From assembly GCF_004123195.1 (NCBI RefSeq), contig NZ_SDLI01000013.1, forward strand, positions 320 through 64,319: a stretch of DNA of 64,000 nucleotides, read 5' to 3'. Positions 36,849 through 45,226 of the stretch are shown here, one piece after another. The position numbers and the translations under genes are program-made. The notes under the pieces are model-generated. The model searched no databases. It was not told the DNA's origin and worked only from the letters and a program-made list of their open reading frames with translations. The DNA is from Ammoniphilus sp. CFH 90114 (lineage in GTDB: Bacteria > Bacillota > Bacilli > Aneurinibacillales > RAOX-1). Every line of letters starts with the position of its first letter. Within the stretch, counting starts at the first letter, position 1.

Positions 36849-37538
36849 ATGTCTCGGGTCATTAGTGAAACAAACTTCCAAGATTACTTCAGCAAGGGAC
36901 GCACATTAAAGAAGGAACTAGGGCAAGAGGATTTTTTCAAGCTGTTGATTGAGCAGCTGAAGAACCAAGACCCCACGCAGCCTTCCAATGATCTCAACCA
37001 AATTTTGAATACGGCTACCTTTGGGATTCTCGAAGGAGTAAACCAAATTAAGGAAGCTGTAGCCGATAAGAAGCTGAACGTCATGGAATATACGCATCTG
37101 GTTGGAAAAGAAATCACCTACGAGAAGGTAAAGGTCGATACATTAACCAACCAGCGATCCATTGTCGTGAAGCAGGCAACCGTGGAAGGGGTATCTCTTG
37201 AAGGGGATCGGATCATCTTGAAGGTCGACGATGGTGTTGTGTTCCCCAATGAAATTAAAGAGATGAACTTTCAAGGACATGACCAGAAGCACTTGTTACA
37301 AGATACCATGGCTTACTTCTCTCTTGTGGGGAAGAAGATTGACTATAATTTAGGGAAGCTCGATCAGAGCGGAATCGTACAATCGGTTACACTTAAGAAT
37401 GGTCTCCTTGAAATTATGGTAGGAAACGATAAGTTTACACTTGATAAGGTAACAGGCGTCCATCAGAGCCTTCCACCTGTTGATTCTTCAACACCAACAG
37501 AAGGAGAGGCTCCGGAGGAAGACGAAGAACAGCGATAG
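36849..37538 (+). CDS. FlgD-like flagellar hook-cap assembly protein, orphan
   Basis: The start is set at ATG 36849, with GGGAGAGCAGGTGG as ribosome site; an ATG at 36828 would lie almost on the expected transcription start after TATAAT 36808-36813. The 229 residues open with the FlgD N-terminal signature (LGQEDFFKLLIEQLKNQDPTQP, residues about 24-45, quoted in two parts: LGQEDFFKLLIEQL and KNQDPTQP), used by FlgD to cap the growing hook. The remainder matches no FlgD domain I recognise and contains two similar beta segments (VGKEITYEKVKVDTL and VGKKIDYNLGKLDQSG). No other flagellar gene is near. The tail is acidic (EGEAPEEDEEQ). Confidence 0.75.
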   Translation: MSRVISETNFQDYFSKGRTLKKELGQEDFFKLLIEQLKNQDPTQPSNDLNQILNTATFGILEGVNQIKEAVADKKLNVMEYTHLVGKEITYEKVKVDTLTNQRSIVVKQATVEGVSLEGDRIILKVDDGVVFPNEIKEMNFQGHDQKHLLQDTMAYFSLVGKKIDYNLGKLDQSGIVQSVTLKNGLLEIMVGNDKFTLDKVTGVHQSLPPVDSSTPTEGEAPEEDEEQR

Positions 37539-37608
37539 AGTAGAGCCGATGGGGTACAAAGAAGTGCTTTTCTTTGTGCCCTTTCTTTTGAATAGGGGAG
37601 GGATAGAG

Positions 37609-39987
37609 ATGAACGAACAAGGGAAAGTCCCCACCGAATTGTTAAGAGGGGCTTATAGGCCGGAAGATTTTCCGTTTGAGACAACAGAGGAAATTGAAGC
37701 GCTAACAGACGTCATCTTCGGTCAAGAGAGAGCGGCGCGGGCGATTGAATTTGGGCTGAAGGTCAAGCAGCCGGGCTACAATCTTTTTATTGTAGGACCT
37801 TCCGGTTCTGGAAAAAGCACTTACGCTGAGGCTAAGGTGAAGGAAGTCGCGATCCATGGAACGGTACCACTGGACTGGTGTTATGTTTATAACTTTGATC
37901 ATCCGGACCATCCGATGGCCTTGTCTTTTTCCGCAGGTCAAGCCAATGTATTTAAACAAGAGATTGATCATTTGGTAAAAGAACTCGAGCGAACCATCCG
38001 TTCCGCTTTTGCGAGTGAAGATTTCGAGAAGAAACGCAAAGAAGTACATAAGGCTTTTAACGATCAAGTCGAGAAGATCTGGAAGCAGCTTGAACAATAT
38101 GTGAAAGACCACAATTTTGGAATCGAAAAGACAGCGCAAGGGATGGCCACTGTGCCTCTACGCTTTGGTCGTCCTTTAAGTCCTGAAGAATTTAAGGCTA
38201 TGCCGGACTCCATGAGAGATGAGCTCAACCAGAAAAGCAAGGAGATCGAAGCCGAGGTCACCGAAGCCGCGCGTCGAGTTCAGCTGATTGAACGCCAAAT
38301 GGAAGAGGATTACAGTGAACTGAAAAAGGAAACCGCTCGAACGGCTACAGCGGAGCTATTCGAACAACTGCGAGACACTTATGCCGAGCATGCGAAGGTC
38401 TTAACCTACCTAGAAGGAATGCAGAAGGATGTGGTGGAGAATTACCGATTGTTCCAAGGGAGCGAGAAGTCAGAGAAAGCGAGCTTGCTGCCGTTCCTTG
38501 AAGGCGATAGTAAAGAGAAGCTGGTACGCTACAAAGTGAATGTTTTGGTCGATCAAACAAAAGCCGAAGGAAGCCCCGTGGTGTTTGAGACGAATCCAAG
38601 CTACTACAATCTGTTCGGGAAAGTGGAGTATAAGAGTGCTTTCGGATCGATGGCCACCGACTTCACCATGATTAAGCCAGGGGCCCTTCATTTAAGCAAC
38701 GGTGGATACCTTCTCGTGCAGGCAGCTGAGTTATTGTCGAATCCCATGTCCTGGCTGATGCTGAAGCGTGCGTTGAAAACAAGGGAACTCCGCATGGAAA
38801 ACATCTTAGAGGAGAGAGCCTTGATTTCCACTGCGGGCATTAAGCCGGAATCGATTCCTTTAGATGTGAAGGTGATCCTGATTGGCAACCCTTATCTCTA
38901 TCACTTGTTAGCGCAATGGGATGAGGACTTTCATAAAATTTTTAAAGTTAAAGTAGAGTTCGATCATGATATGGATCGCTCACCAGAGCATATTCGGGAA
39001 TTTGCTGGTTTTGTCAAAAGATATACGGAAAAAGCATCTCTATTGCCATTCCATAGGGAGGCTTTAGCGAACATTATTAATCATAGCTCCCGTATTGCCG
39101 GAGACCAACGGAAGCTGTCCACAAAGTTTCATACCTTGGCTAAGGTGCTTGTTGAAGCCAGCTTCTGGGCGGAGCAAGAAGGGCAAACGGTTGTGGGCGC
39201 ATCCCATGTTCGCCAAGCTCTAGAGGAACAAGAATACCGTACCAATCGTATTGCGGAGAAAATTCGTGAAATGATCGCGGATGGAACCTTGATGGTGGAT
39301 ACGGAAGGAGTAGAAGTGGGTCAGATCAATGGATTGGCAGTCCTGCAAATGGGGGATTACGCGTTCGGCCAGCCGCACCGCATTACCGTCCAGACTTATT
39401 TGGGCCGGAAAGGGATCTTGAATATTGAACGAGAAGCTTCCTTAAGTGGGAACTTTCATGATAAAGGATTAATGATCCTAAGCGGCTATCTCAACGGCAA
39501 GTTTGCCCAAACTCGTCCGCTTCCGGTATCGGCGAGTATTACCTTTGAGCAGACGTACAGTATCATTGATGGAGACAGTGCTTCAAGTACGGAGTTATAC
39601 GCCTTATTGTCATCTCTTTCTGGCGTGGGAATTCGTCAAGGCATAGCGGTGACAGGTTCGGTGAATCAGAAGGGTCAGATTCAACCCATCGGCGGAGTAA
39701 ACGAAAAAATTGAGGGCTTCTTCTACGTCTGTGCAGAAAAAGGTTTGACGGGACAGCAAGGCGTGATGATTCCTCACCAGAATGTCAAGAACCTCGGATT
39801 AAAGGAGGATGTGGTGCAAGCCGTTCAAGAAGGAAGGTTTCATATCTGGTCGGTGAAAACGGTTGAAGAAGGCATTGAAATTCTAACTGGAGAATCAGCT
39901 GATACGATCTTCAAGCGAGTCGAAGAGCGTCTGGATCGCATGTACGATAGCATGAAGAAACTGGACTCCTCGAAAGAAGAGAAGTAA
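37609..39987 (+). CDS. Lon-like ATP-dependent protease (AAA plus Lon-type Ser-Lys domain)
   Basis: The start is the ATG at 37609 behind AGGGGAGGG; an earlier in-frame start would overlap the upstream gene. The 792 residues have Walker A GPSGSGKSTYAEAK (about 64-77), a long charged coiled-coil region (about 120-270) inserted in the AAA module, the Walker B-type GGYLLVQAAELL, a sensor region with FEVK-like HKIFKVKVEF, and the C-terminal Lon protease domain with the catalytic serine in DGDSASSTELYALLSS and lysine in GGVNEKIEGF. This is the LonB/YcbZ-like group, distinct from classical cytoplasmic Lon. Substrates are unknown. Confidence 0.93.
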   Translation: MNEQGKVPTELLRGAYRPEDFPFETTEEIEALTDVIFGQERAARAIEFGLKVKQPGYNLFIVGPSGSGKSTYAEAKVKEVAIHGTVPLDWCYVYNFDHPDHPMALSFSAGQANVFKQEIDHLVKELERTIRSAFASEDFEKKRKEVHKAFNDQVEKIWKQLEQYVKDHNFGIEKTAQGMATVPLRFGRPLSPEEFKAMPDSMRDELNQKSKEIEAEVTEAARRVQLIERQMEEDYSELKKETARTATAELFEQLRDTYAEHAKVLTYLEGMQKDVVENYRLFQGSEKSEKASLLPFLEGDSKEKLVRYKVNVLVDQTKAEGSPVVFETNPSYYNLFGKVEYKSAFGSMATDFTMIKPGALHLSNGGYLLVQAAELLSNPMSWLMLKRALKTRELRMENILEERALISTAGIKPESIPLDVKVILIGNPYLYHLLAQWDEDFHKIFKVKVEFDHDMDRSPEHIREFAGFVKRYTEKASLLPFHREALANIINHSSRIAGDQRKLSTKFHTLAKVLVEASFWAEQEGQTVVGASHVRQALEEQEYRTNRIAEKIREMIADGTLMVDTEGVEVGQINGLAVLQMGDYAFGQPHRITVQTYLGRKGILNIEREASLSGNFHDKGLMILSGYLNGKFAQTRPLPVSASITFEQTYSIIDGDSASSTELYALLSSLSGVGIRQGIAVTGSVNQKGQIQPIGGVNEKIEGFFYVCAEKGLTGQQGVMIPHQNVKNLGLKEDVVQAVQEGRFHIWSVKTVEEGIEILTGESADTIFKRVEERLDRMYDSMKKLDSSKEEK

Positions 39988-40144
39988 GTAGGTTTTATCT
40001 ACCATTGATATCGAGGGTTCACCTGAGGTATATTAGGAACACGAAACAGCCGATAAGGCACAAGCAAAAACAGTCTCATCCGGAACTTACCATTGCTTAT
40101 GAGGTGGTATCCGTGATAAATTACATCATGTAAACGAGTTGAGC

Positions 40145-40173
40145 TTGAAGTTGCTTTCGTTTAAGCGTAAAAT
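40145..40173 (+). promoter_or_regulatory. Promoter of the RNase P RNA gene
   Basis: TTGAAG (40145-40150) and TAAAAT (40168-40173) have 17-base spacing. The predicted start falls at about 40181, close to the first base of the P1 helix at 40185. The preceding stretch 39988-40144 shows no gene. Confidence 0.75.
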
Positions 40174-40184
40174 ATAGATATCCT

Positions 40185-40588
40185 GTAAGAGATGCGGATA
40201 GTCGCTGCCTGACATATGAGCAGGTAGAGGAAAGTCCAGGCTCGCCCGGAGCTGAGATGCCCGGAGTGTTCGTGCCTATCGCAAGGTAGGGCAGTCGGTT
40301 ACGGCCGGCTGACGGCGGGGAAAGTATCCTAAGGCATTTATGTGCTATGGTGCGAATACCCTGAAAGTGCCACAGTGACGGAGTTCTTCCGGAAACGGAA
40401 GAAGTGGAACGAGGTAAACCCCACGAGTGAGCAACCCAAATTATGGTAGGGGCACCGCCCAGCGGGAAATGAACCAAAAGGGCGGATCGGTCGCACAGAC
40501 CGATAGTTAAATGACTATGACTTCAGGTACCAGGCTGGCTGCCGATATGAGTACAGAAGTACAGAACCTGGCTTATAGCATTTCTTAC
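40185..40588 (+). ncRNA. rnpB: RNase P RNA, bacterial class B
   Basis: This is the catalytic RNA that matures the 5' end of tRNAs. The conserved core gaggaaagtccaggctcgc (P4 and neighbours) and the 3' block acagaacctggcttat are present, as is the J-type element acagtgacggag. The 5' end gtaagagatgc and 3' end gcatttcttac form the terminal P1 helix. The sequence context of the specificity domain and the absence of a P6 loop-interaction pattern fit the Bacillus-type (class B) fold. Length is about 404 bases. A promoter lies just upstream and a terminator downstream. Confidence 0.97.
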
Positions 40589-40643
40589 GTGCCGGTATTA
40601 TTTATATGGCGGATGTTTTCCGCCAGCTATACATAGTAAAGGG

Positions 40644-40677
40644 AAAAAGCATGAACCTGTCGGTTCGTGCTTTTTTC
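40644..40677 (+). terminator. Rho-independent terminator of rnpB
   Basis: Arms aaaaagcatgaacc and ggttcgtgctttttt with a four-base loop. A second small hairpin (tggcgga/tccgcca) lies at 40606-40628 between the RNA end and this terminator. Confidence 0.9.
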
Positions 40678-40848
40678 GTTTAGTGATGGTTTTGGGGTGC
40701 ATTTTTATAATTTAATTCAAAAATGGGGCCATAAGAGTCAGATACGTCATCCTATTTATCGATAATCGCTTGTTTTTTAAGGTTTCTCTAAAATTAATAG
40801 ATGTAAAAACAATTCAAGAGGTCAAGGTCAGCCTGTTCTTACCGGATA

Positions 40849-41076
40849 CTCACGATTTTAGTAATATACTCACGTATTTCTTCATTTTTGTCACGATCTT
40901 AGACCTCAATCTCACATAGCAGGAACGATCCCAAATAAACGGCCTGTTTTCTCCCGAAATAGCGAATCATACTCCCGCCACTAGAATGATTACAAATAAC
41001 ATCGGACCCAACCGCCTAATATCACATCTTCTAGGTGGGAAACTCATGAAAAAAATCAACAACTCTATGGTCACGA
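40849..41076 (-). repeat. Dispersed intergenic repeat, family 1, copy 2 (inverted)
   Basis: In reverse orientation this region repeats the motifs of 8868-9114: CTCACG/GTCACG (the complement of CGTGAG/CGTGAC) at 40849, 40869, 40890 and 41070, and the exact 14-base core at 40946-40959. The region 40680-40848 shows no gene or structure that I recognise. The copy ends a few bases from the stop of the small minus-strand gene at 41084. Confidence 0.75.
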
Positions 41077-41083
41077 ACTATCG

Positions 41084-41263
41084 TCATTTCTCCTCTTCTC
41101 GGTCCTGAACCACACTCATCCAGATGAGCCCCGCTAATCCGAACAAGAAATAGCCTAACATACCAAGGAGAGGGGTCCATTCTTCTATATGATAAAAGAC
41201 TGCCCAAATAGGGATGACAAGCAAGATCCAGCCTAATCGCCCCCGAAGTTTCTGATACTGCAT
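41084..41263 (-). CDS. Small two-helix membrane protein, unknown function
   Basis: I do not recognise this protein. From the ATG at 41263 it has 59 residues (MQYQKLRGRLGW start), two hydrophobic segments (WILLVIPIWAVFY and PLLGMLGYFLFGLAGLIWMSV) joined by a short polar loop, and a charged tail (QDREEEK). Positive residues before helix one suggest both ends are cytoplasmic. Alternative in-frame starts at 41302 and 41320 would add 13 or 19 residues but would leave almost no leader after a TATAAT at 41333-41338 (complement). It stands alone and ends next to a repeat copy. Compact hydrophobic pattern and charge bias favour a real gene. Confidence 0.6.
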   Translation of the reverse strand: MQYQKLRGRLGWILLVIPIWAVFYHIEEWTPLLGMLGYFLFGLAGLIWMSVVQDREEEK

Positions 41264-41435
41264 GGGTATGTCCCCACTTTCCGGTTCGTTTGATCCTATC
41301 ATTTTATGGGCTATGTTCAAAAATTATACAAACAAATTTGTACAAATGTACATATAATAATTTAAAAATTCAGTTTAGAGTAGTATAATGGACAAAAGGA
41401 ATTCTGCGATAGGTAGAAGAAGGAGGTGGGATAGG

Positions 41436-41765
41436 ATGAAGATGATTCTAGCTGTGATCCAAGATCGGGATTGGGTGAATCTATCTAAGGAACTGACCAA
41501 GAATGGATTTGGTGTCACGAAGCTTTCAAGTACAGGAGGGTTCCTGCGTCAAGGGAATACGACGGTGATGATCGGTGTGGATGAGGGGAATGTGGAAACT
41601 GTATTTGGAATCATTAAGAGGCAATGCAAGAAGCGGGATATCCCTATGACTCTTTACCCACCAAGTATTACGGGACTGAATATGACGTCCCCACCCGTGA
41701 ATGTTACGGTAGGTGGAGCTACAGTGTTTGTAATGAATGTAGAGCGCTTTGAACACTTAGAATAA
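41436..41765 (+). CDS. darA: Cyclic-di-AMP receptor DarA (PII-like, DUF970)
   Basis: DarA (YaaQ/PstA) is a trimeric PII-like protein that binds c-di-AMP; its downstream target is still debated. The start is set at ATG 41436 after AGAAGGAGGTGGG, giving 109 residues, exactly the family length; the frame upstream to 41388 has no ribosome site. The ligand loops are recognisable in KLSSTGGFLRQGNTTVMIGV (about 28-47) and the C-terminal beta strand GGATVFVMNVERFEHL. In B. subtilis the gene is near tmk in the yaa region; here it sits between rnpB and argG, a displaced location. Confidence 0.93.
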   Translation: MKMILAVIQDRDWVNLSKELTKNGFGVTKLSSTGGFLRQGNTTVMIGVDEGNVETVFGIIKRQCKKRDIPMTLYPPSITGLNMTSPPVNVTVGGATVFVMNVERFEHLE

Positions 41766-41822
41766 GGATAAATGGAGGAATTCAGATCATACTGGATTCC
41801 TTTTGTTTTTTCAAAAAAACTA

Positions 41823-41851
41823 TTGAATTTTTATTACACATGATGCATAAT
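41823..41851 (+). promoter_or_regulatory. argG-argH promoter overlapped by an ARG box
   Basis: TTGAAT (41823-41828) and CATAAT (41846-41851) have 17-base spacing. On the minus strand the same bases read aataaaaattcaat, matching 13 of 14 of the right part of the AhrC/ArgR box; CATG follows three bases out of phase. A bound repressor would cover the -35. Confidence 0.7.
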
Positions 41852-41869
41852 GTTACACAGAGAGAACGT

Positions 41870-41886
41870 TATGCATTTTTATTAAC
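41870..41886 (-). promoter_or_regulatory. Second ARG box, in the argG leader
   Basis: The complement gttaataaaaatgcat matches the box core AATAAAAATKCAA in 12 of 13 positions. It lies about 20 bases after the predicted start site. A third partial site (cgaatattcattcat) lies at 41892-41906. Confidence 0.6.
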
Positions 41887-41936
41887 TAAGACGAATATTC
41901 ATTCATATAACATAGAAGATAAAAGGAGATAGAGTT

Positions 41937-43193
41937 ATGAGTAAAGAAAAAATTGTATTAGCATATTCTGGTGGTTTAGATACTTCTGTTGCCATTAAGT
42001 GGCTTCAAGACACTTACAATTATGATGTGATTGCTGTTGGCTTGGATGTTGGAGAAGGAAAAGATCTTGAGTTTGTTCGTGATAAAGCCCTCCAAGTTGG
42101 CGCGATTAAGTCCTACGTTGTAGATGCGAAGGAATTGTTTGCTGAAGAGTTCGTGCTTCCTGCACTAAAGGCGAATGCCATGTATGAAGGAAAGTATCCA
42201 GTGGTTTCCGCTCTTTCTCGTCCATTGATTGCTAAGGTATTAGTGGATATCGCGAAAGAAGAAGGCGCTGTAGCTGTTGCTCATGGTTGTACAGGAAAAG
42301 GAAACGACCAAGTACGATTTGACGTAACCTTTACCGCTCTTGATCCGAACTTGAAGATTGTAGCTCCTGTTCGTGAATGGGGAATGACTCGTGATGAAGA
42401 GATTGCTTATGCGGAAAAGAACGGGATTCCGATTCCGATTAACCTAGATAACCCTTATAGCATCGACCAGAATCTTTGGGGACGTGCTTGCGAGTGCGGC
42501 GTATTGGAAGATCCTTGGGCAGAGCCGCCAGCAGGTGCTTATGATCTAACCGTTGGGATAGAGGATGCTCCTGATACTCCAGAAGAAATTGAAATTGATT
42601 TTGTTAAAGGTAAGCCTGTTTCTATCAATGGAAAAGAAATGCTTTTAAGCGAATTGATTCTAGAATTGAACGCCATCGCTGGAAAGCACGGAGTTGGACG
42701 TATTGACCATGTAGAAAACCGTTTGGTTGGTATCAAGTCCCGTGAAGTTTATGAAGCTCCAGGAGCGATGACGCTGATCTTGGCTCACCGTGAATTAGAA
42801 TTCTTGACTCAACCTCGCGAAGTGGCTCAATTCAAGCCAATTATCGAACATAAGATTTCTCAAATGATTTACGAAGGACTTTGGTTCTCCCCGATTATGG
42901 ACGCTTTGCATGCTTTCGTGGAAGAAACTCAGAAGTTCGTAACAGGAACCATCCGTGTGAAATTGTTTAAAGGGCATGCGATTGTAGTAGGCCGTAAATC
43001 CGTTCATTCTCTATATGATATGGAACTTGCTACTTATGGAGAAGAGGATACGTTCGATCATAAGGCAGCTCTTGGATTTATCCAGCTTTATGGAATGCCA
43101 ACGAAGGTATATTCTCAAGTGAATCGCGAACACTTAAACAGTAACACGCCGAAGGCGGTCATCATAGATAAGAAGGAAGCGGTCAAGCAATGA
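41937..43193 (+). CDS. argG: Argininosuccinate synthase
   Basis: ArgG condenses citrulline and aspartate with ATP to argininosuccinate. The 418 residues start with the PP-loop motif [16 protein letters not shown] (about 8-23) of N-type ATP pyrophosphatases. Further family blocks are [15 protein letters not shown] (about 116-130) and [17 protein letters not shown] strong AAAAGGAGA ribosome site precedes the ATG. argG overlaps argH by four bases (ATGA), forming a two-gene operon separate from argC-argF, with its own ARG boxes. Confidence 0.99.
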   Translation: MSKEKIVLAYSGGLDTSVAIKWLQDTYNYDVIAVGLDVGEGKDLEFVRDKALQVGAIKSYVVDAKELFAEEFVLPALKANAMYEGKYPVVSALSRPLIAKVLVDIAKEEGAVAVAHGCTGKGNDQVRFDVTFTALDPNLKIVAPVREWGMTRDEEIAYAEKNGIPIPINLDNPYSIDQNLWGRACECGVLEDPWAEPPAGAYDLTVGIEDAPDTPEEIEIDFVKGKPVSINGKEMLLSELILELNAIAGKHGVGRIDHVENRLVGIKSREVYEAPGAMTLILAHRELEFLTQPREVAQFKPIIEHKISQMIYEGLWFSPIMDALHAFVEETQKFVTGTIRVKLFKGHAIVVGRKSVHSLYDMELATYGEEDTFDHKAALGFIQLYGMPTKVYSQVNREHLNSNTPKAVIIDKKEAVKQ

Positions 43194-44611
43194 AGCTTTG
43201 GGGTGGAAGATTTACAAAAGCAACAGATAAATTAGTTGAAGAATATACAGCCTCGATTCAATTCGATCAACAGCTTTGGAAAGAAGATATCGCAGGAAGC
43301 CTAGCGCATGTTACCATGCTTGGCAAGTGCGGCATCCTTCCTCTAGAAGATGTGGAGACGATTAAGACTGGTTTGAAGAAGGTTGCATCCAAGATCGAAA
43401 ATGGAGAATTGGAATTTACGATCGAGAACGAAGACATTCATATGAATGTGGAGAAGTTCTTGATAGAGGAAGTGGGTCCGGTAGGCGGCAAGCTGCATAC
43501 CGGGCGCAGCCGCAATGACCAAGTAGCCACAGATATGCACTTATATCTTCGTGAACAAGTGATTGAACTGGTCGAATTGATTTCTAAGCTTCAAGATTCT
43601 TTAATCGGACAAGCGAAGGAGAATCTTGATACGATTCTTCCTGGTTATACGCATTTACAACGCGCTCAGCCGATCCTATTTGCTCATCATTTGATGGCTT
43701 ATGTGGCTATGCTTCAGCGTGATGCTGAGCGTTTAATGGACAGCTGGAAGCGAATCAATATGCTTCCGCTAGGAGCTGGTGCCTTAGCAGGAACAACGTT
43801 TCCTATTGACCGCGAATATACAGCGGAGTTGTTAAAGTTTGATACGATTTATATGAACTCTCTTGACGCAGTAAGTGATCGTGATTTCATCGTCGAGTTT
43901 CTTGGCAATGCCTCTTTGATCATGACACATCTTTCTCGTCTATGTGAGGAATTGGTTCTTTGGTCAAGCAATGAATTCGCTTTTGTGGAGTTGGATGATG
44001 CGTTCTGTACGGGAAGCAGCATTATGCCGCAGAAGAAAAATCCAGATGTAGCTGAGCTTGTACGTGGGAAAACCGGACGAGTTTACGGCAATCTGGTAGG
44101 AATGCTTACAGTACTTAAGTCCTTACCTCTGGCATACAACAAGGACATGCAAGAGGACAAGGAAGGAATGTTCGATACGGTGAAGACGTTGCATGGCGCT
44201 CTGTCTTTATTTATCCCCATGATCGCAACCATGAAGGTTCGCAAGGAGAATATGCGTAAGGCCGTTACGCAAGATTTCTCCAATGCGACAGACTTGGCTG
44301 ATTACCTTGTGAATAAAGGTTTACCATTCCGTCAAGCTCATGAAGTAGTTGGAAAGACCGTTCTTTACTGCATCCAGGAGAACAAATACTTGCTAGACCT
44401 AAGCCTAGAAGAGTATCACCAATTCTCTTCTTTATTCGAAGAAGATATCTATAAGGCTATCGACGTGGTCCAAGTTGTCAATGCCCGTGATGTGCAGGGT
44501 GGAACAGCGAAGAATCAGGTTGAGAAACAAATCGCCTACATGGAAGAGATCAAGCTTCCAACAGAGCAATGGGTTGTACAACACAAAGAGAAAATTGAGA
44601 TTGATCTTTAA
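43190..44611 (+). CDS. argH: Argininosuccinate lyase
   Basis: ArgH splits argininosuccinate into arginine and fumarate, the last step of the pathway. The 473 residues belong to the fumarase/aspartase superfamily. Visible motifs are the N-terminal [31 protein letters not shown] (about 105-123), [15 protein letters not shown] with the catalytic histidine (about 155-169), and the signature [12 protein letters not shown] (about 278-289). The flexible active-site serine loop is intact. It overlaps the argG stop and is followed by a hairpin terminator. Confidence 0.99.
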   Translation: MKLWGGRFTKATDKLVEEYTASIQFDQQLWKEDIAGSLAHVTMLGKCGILPLEDVETIKTGLKKVASKIENGELEFTIENEDIHMNVEKFLIEEVGPVGGKLHTGRSRNDQVATDMHLYLREQVIELVELISKLQDSLIGQAKENLDTILPGYTHLQRAQPILFAHHLMAYVAMLQRDAERLMDSWKRINMLPLGAGALAGTTFPIDREYTAELLKFDTIYMNSLDAVSDRDFIVEFLGNASLIMTHLSRLCEELVLWSSNEFAFVELDDAFCTGSSIMPQKKNPDVAELVRGKTGRVYGNLVGMLTVLKSLPLAYNKDMQEDKEGMFDTVKTLHGALSLFIPMIATMKVRKENMRKAVTQDFSNATDLADYLVNKGLPFRQAHEVVGKTVLYCIQENKYLLDLSLEEYHQFSSLFEEDIYKAIDVVQVVNARDVQGGTAKNQVEKQIAYMEEIKLPTEQWVVQHKEKIEIDL

Positions 44612-44615
44612 TATG

Positions 44616-44655
44616 AGGTGTCTGGGCGTAGCTTTTGGGTCCAGGCACTTTTTGT
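44616..44655 (+). terminator. Probable terminator of argG-argH
   Basis: Arms aggtgtctggg and tccaggcact pair with a G-U and are followed by TTTTTG. It lies a few bases past the argH stop. Confidence 0.6.
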
Positions 44656-44834
44656 GTGTATTTTTTATTTTCCTAGTTCAATAAATCATGGATCTTGAAT
44701 ATGATATGTAAGACAAACGAATAACCAAATAGAGTCTCGCGTTTTATTGTTTATACCGAAGGGTAATAGGGCATAATGAAGTTTGCAGGTAAATATTGTA
44801 AAACCAACTTTTTTGAGGGTTTGGGCAGGAATTA

Positions 44835-44908
44835 TTAGGGCTGCGTAGAATATACATAATAGGAACTAAGCCCTAAGGTACAGCCATAAGGTTGAATACC
44901 AAGGTATT
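44835..44908 (+). repeat. Two inverted repeats in the leader of the Spo0E-like gene
   Basis: TTAGGGCT (44835-44842) and AGCCCTAA (44869-44876) are exact inverted arms, and aatacc/ggtatt (44895-44908) form a second, tight pair. No T-run follows, so they are not an intrinsic terminator. They lie 60-130 bases before the start at 44967. The rest of 44656-44834 shows no gene. Confidence 0.5.
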
Positions 44909-44966
44909 AGTATGGGGGAGACAAGATCAGCCAAGTTCTCAATCAAGTAGGTAGGGGGGAGTGTCC

Positions 44967-45170
44967 ATGGTATATATGGAGTCTACATCATCCAGTAATA
45001 AATTTTGTATGGATGCTTTGTTGGAAGAGATTTATTTTCTTCGCCGCCGCTTAAATGAAATGAGCCGAGAGATAGGTAGTTTTTCTAATCCAAGGCTTGT
45101 TGAAGTAAGCCAACTATTAGATAAGAAACTTAATGATTACGAACAGTTAAAATTAAAGAAGACCTCATAA
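44967..45170 (+). CDS. Spo0E-family aspartyl-phosphate phosphatase
   Basis: Proteins of this family remove the phosphoryl group from Spo0A~P and so delay sporulation. The start is put at ATG 44967 because GGGGGGAG lies five bases upstream; a GTG at 44961 would fall within the ribosome site. The 67 residues form the usual helical hairpin, with the signature in VSQLLDKKLNDYEQL, where Ser, Leu-Asp and Tyr are the conserved positions (SxxLD...Y). It is the expected size for the family. The gene is monocistronic. Whether its target is Spo0A itself or a related response regulator cannot be told. Confidence 0.88.
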   Translation: MVYMESTSSSNKFCMDALLEEIYFLRRRLNEMSREIGSFSNPRLVEVSQLLDKKLNDYEQLKLKKTS

Positions 45171-45176
45171 ATTAAC

Positions 45177-45208
45177 AAGGAGTTAGCGATCCCGCTAACT
45201 CCTTTTCT
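45177..45208. terminator. Bidirectional terminator
   Basis: Perfect 12-base arms aaggagttagcg and cgctaactcctt are followed by TTTCT. It lies between convergent genes and can serve both. Confidence 0.9.
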
Positions 45209-45226
45209 AACGCCTGAAACCTTTGA

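Noticed and set aside
40121-40477. Minus-strand frame of 118 codons over rnpB
   Set aside because: It overlaps the RNase P RNA, whose conserved sequence and P1 helix explain the region.
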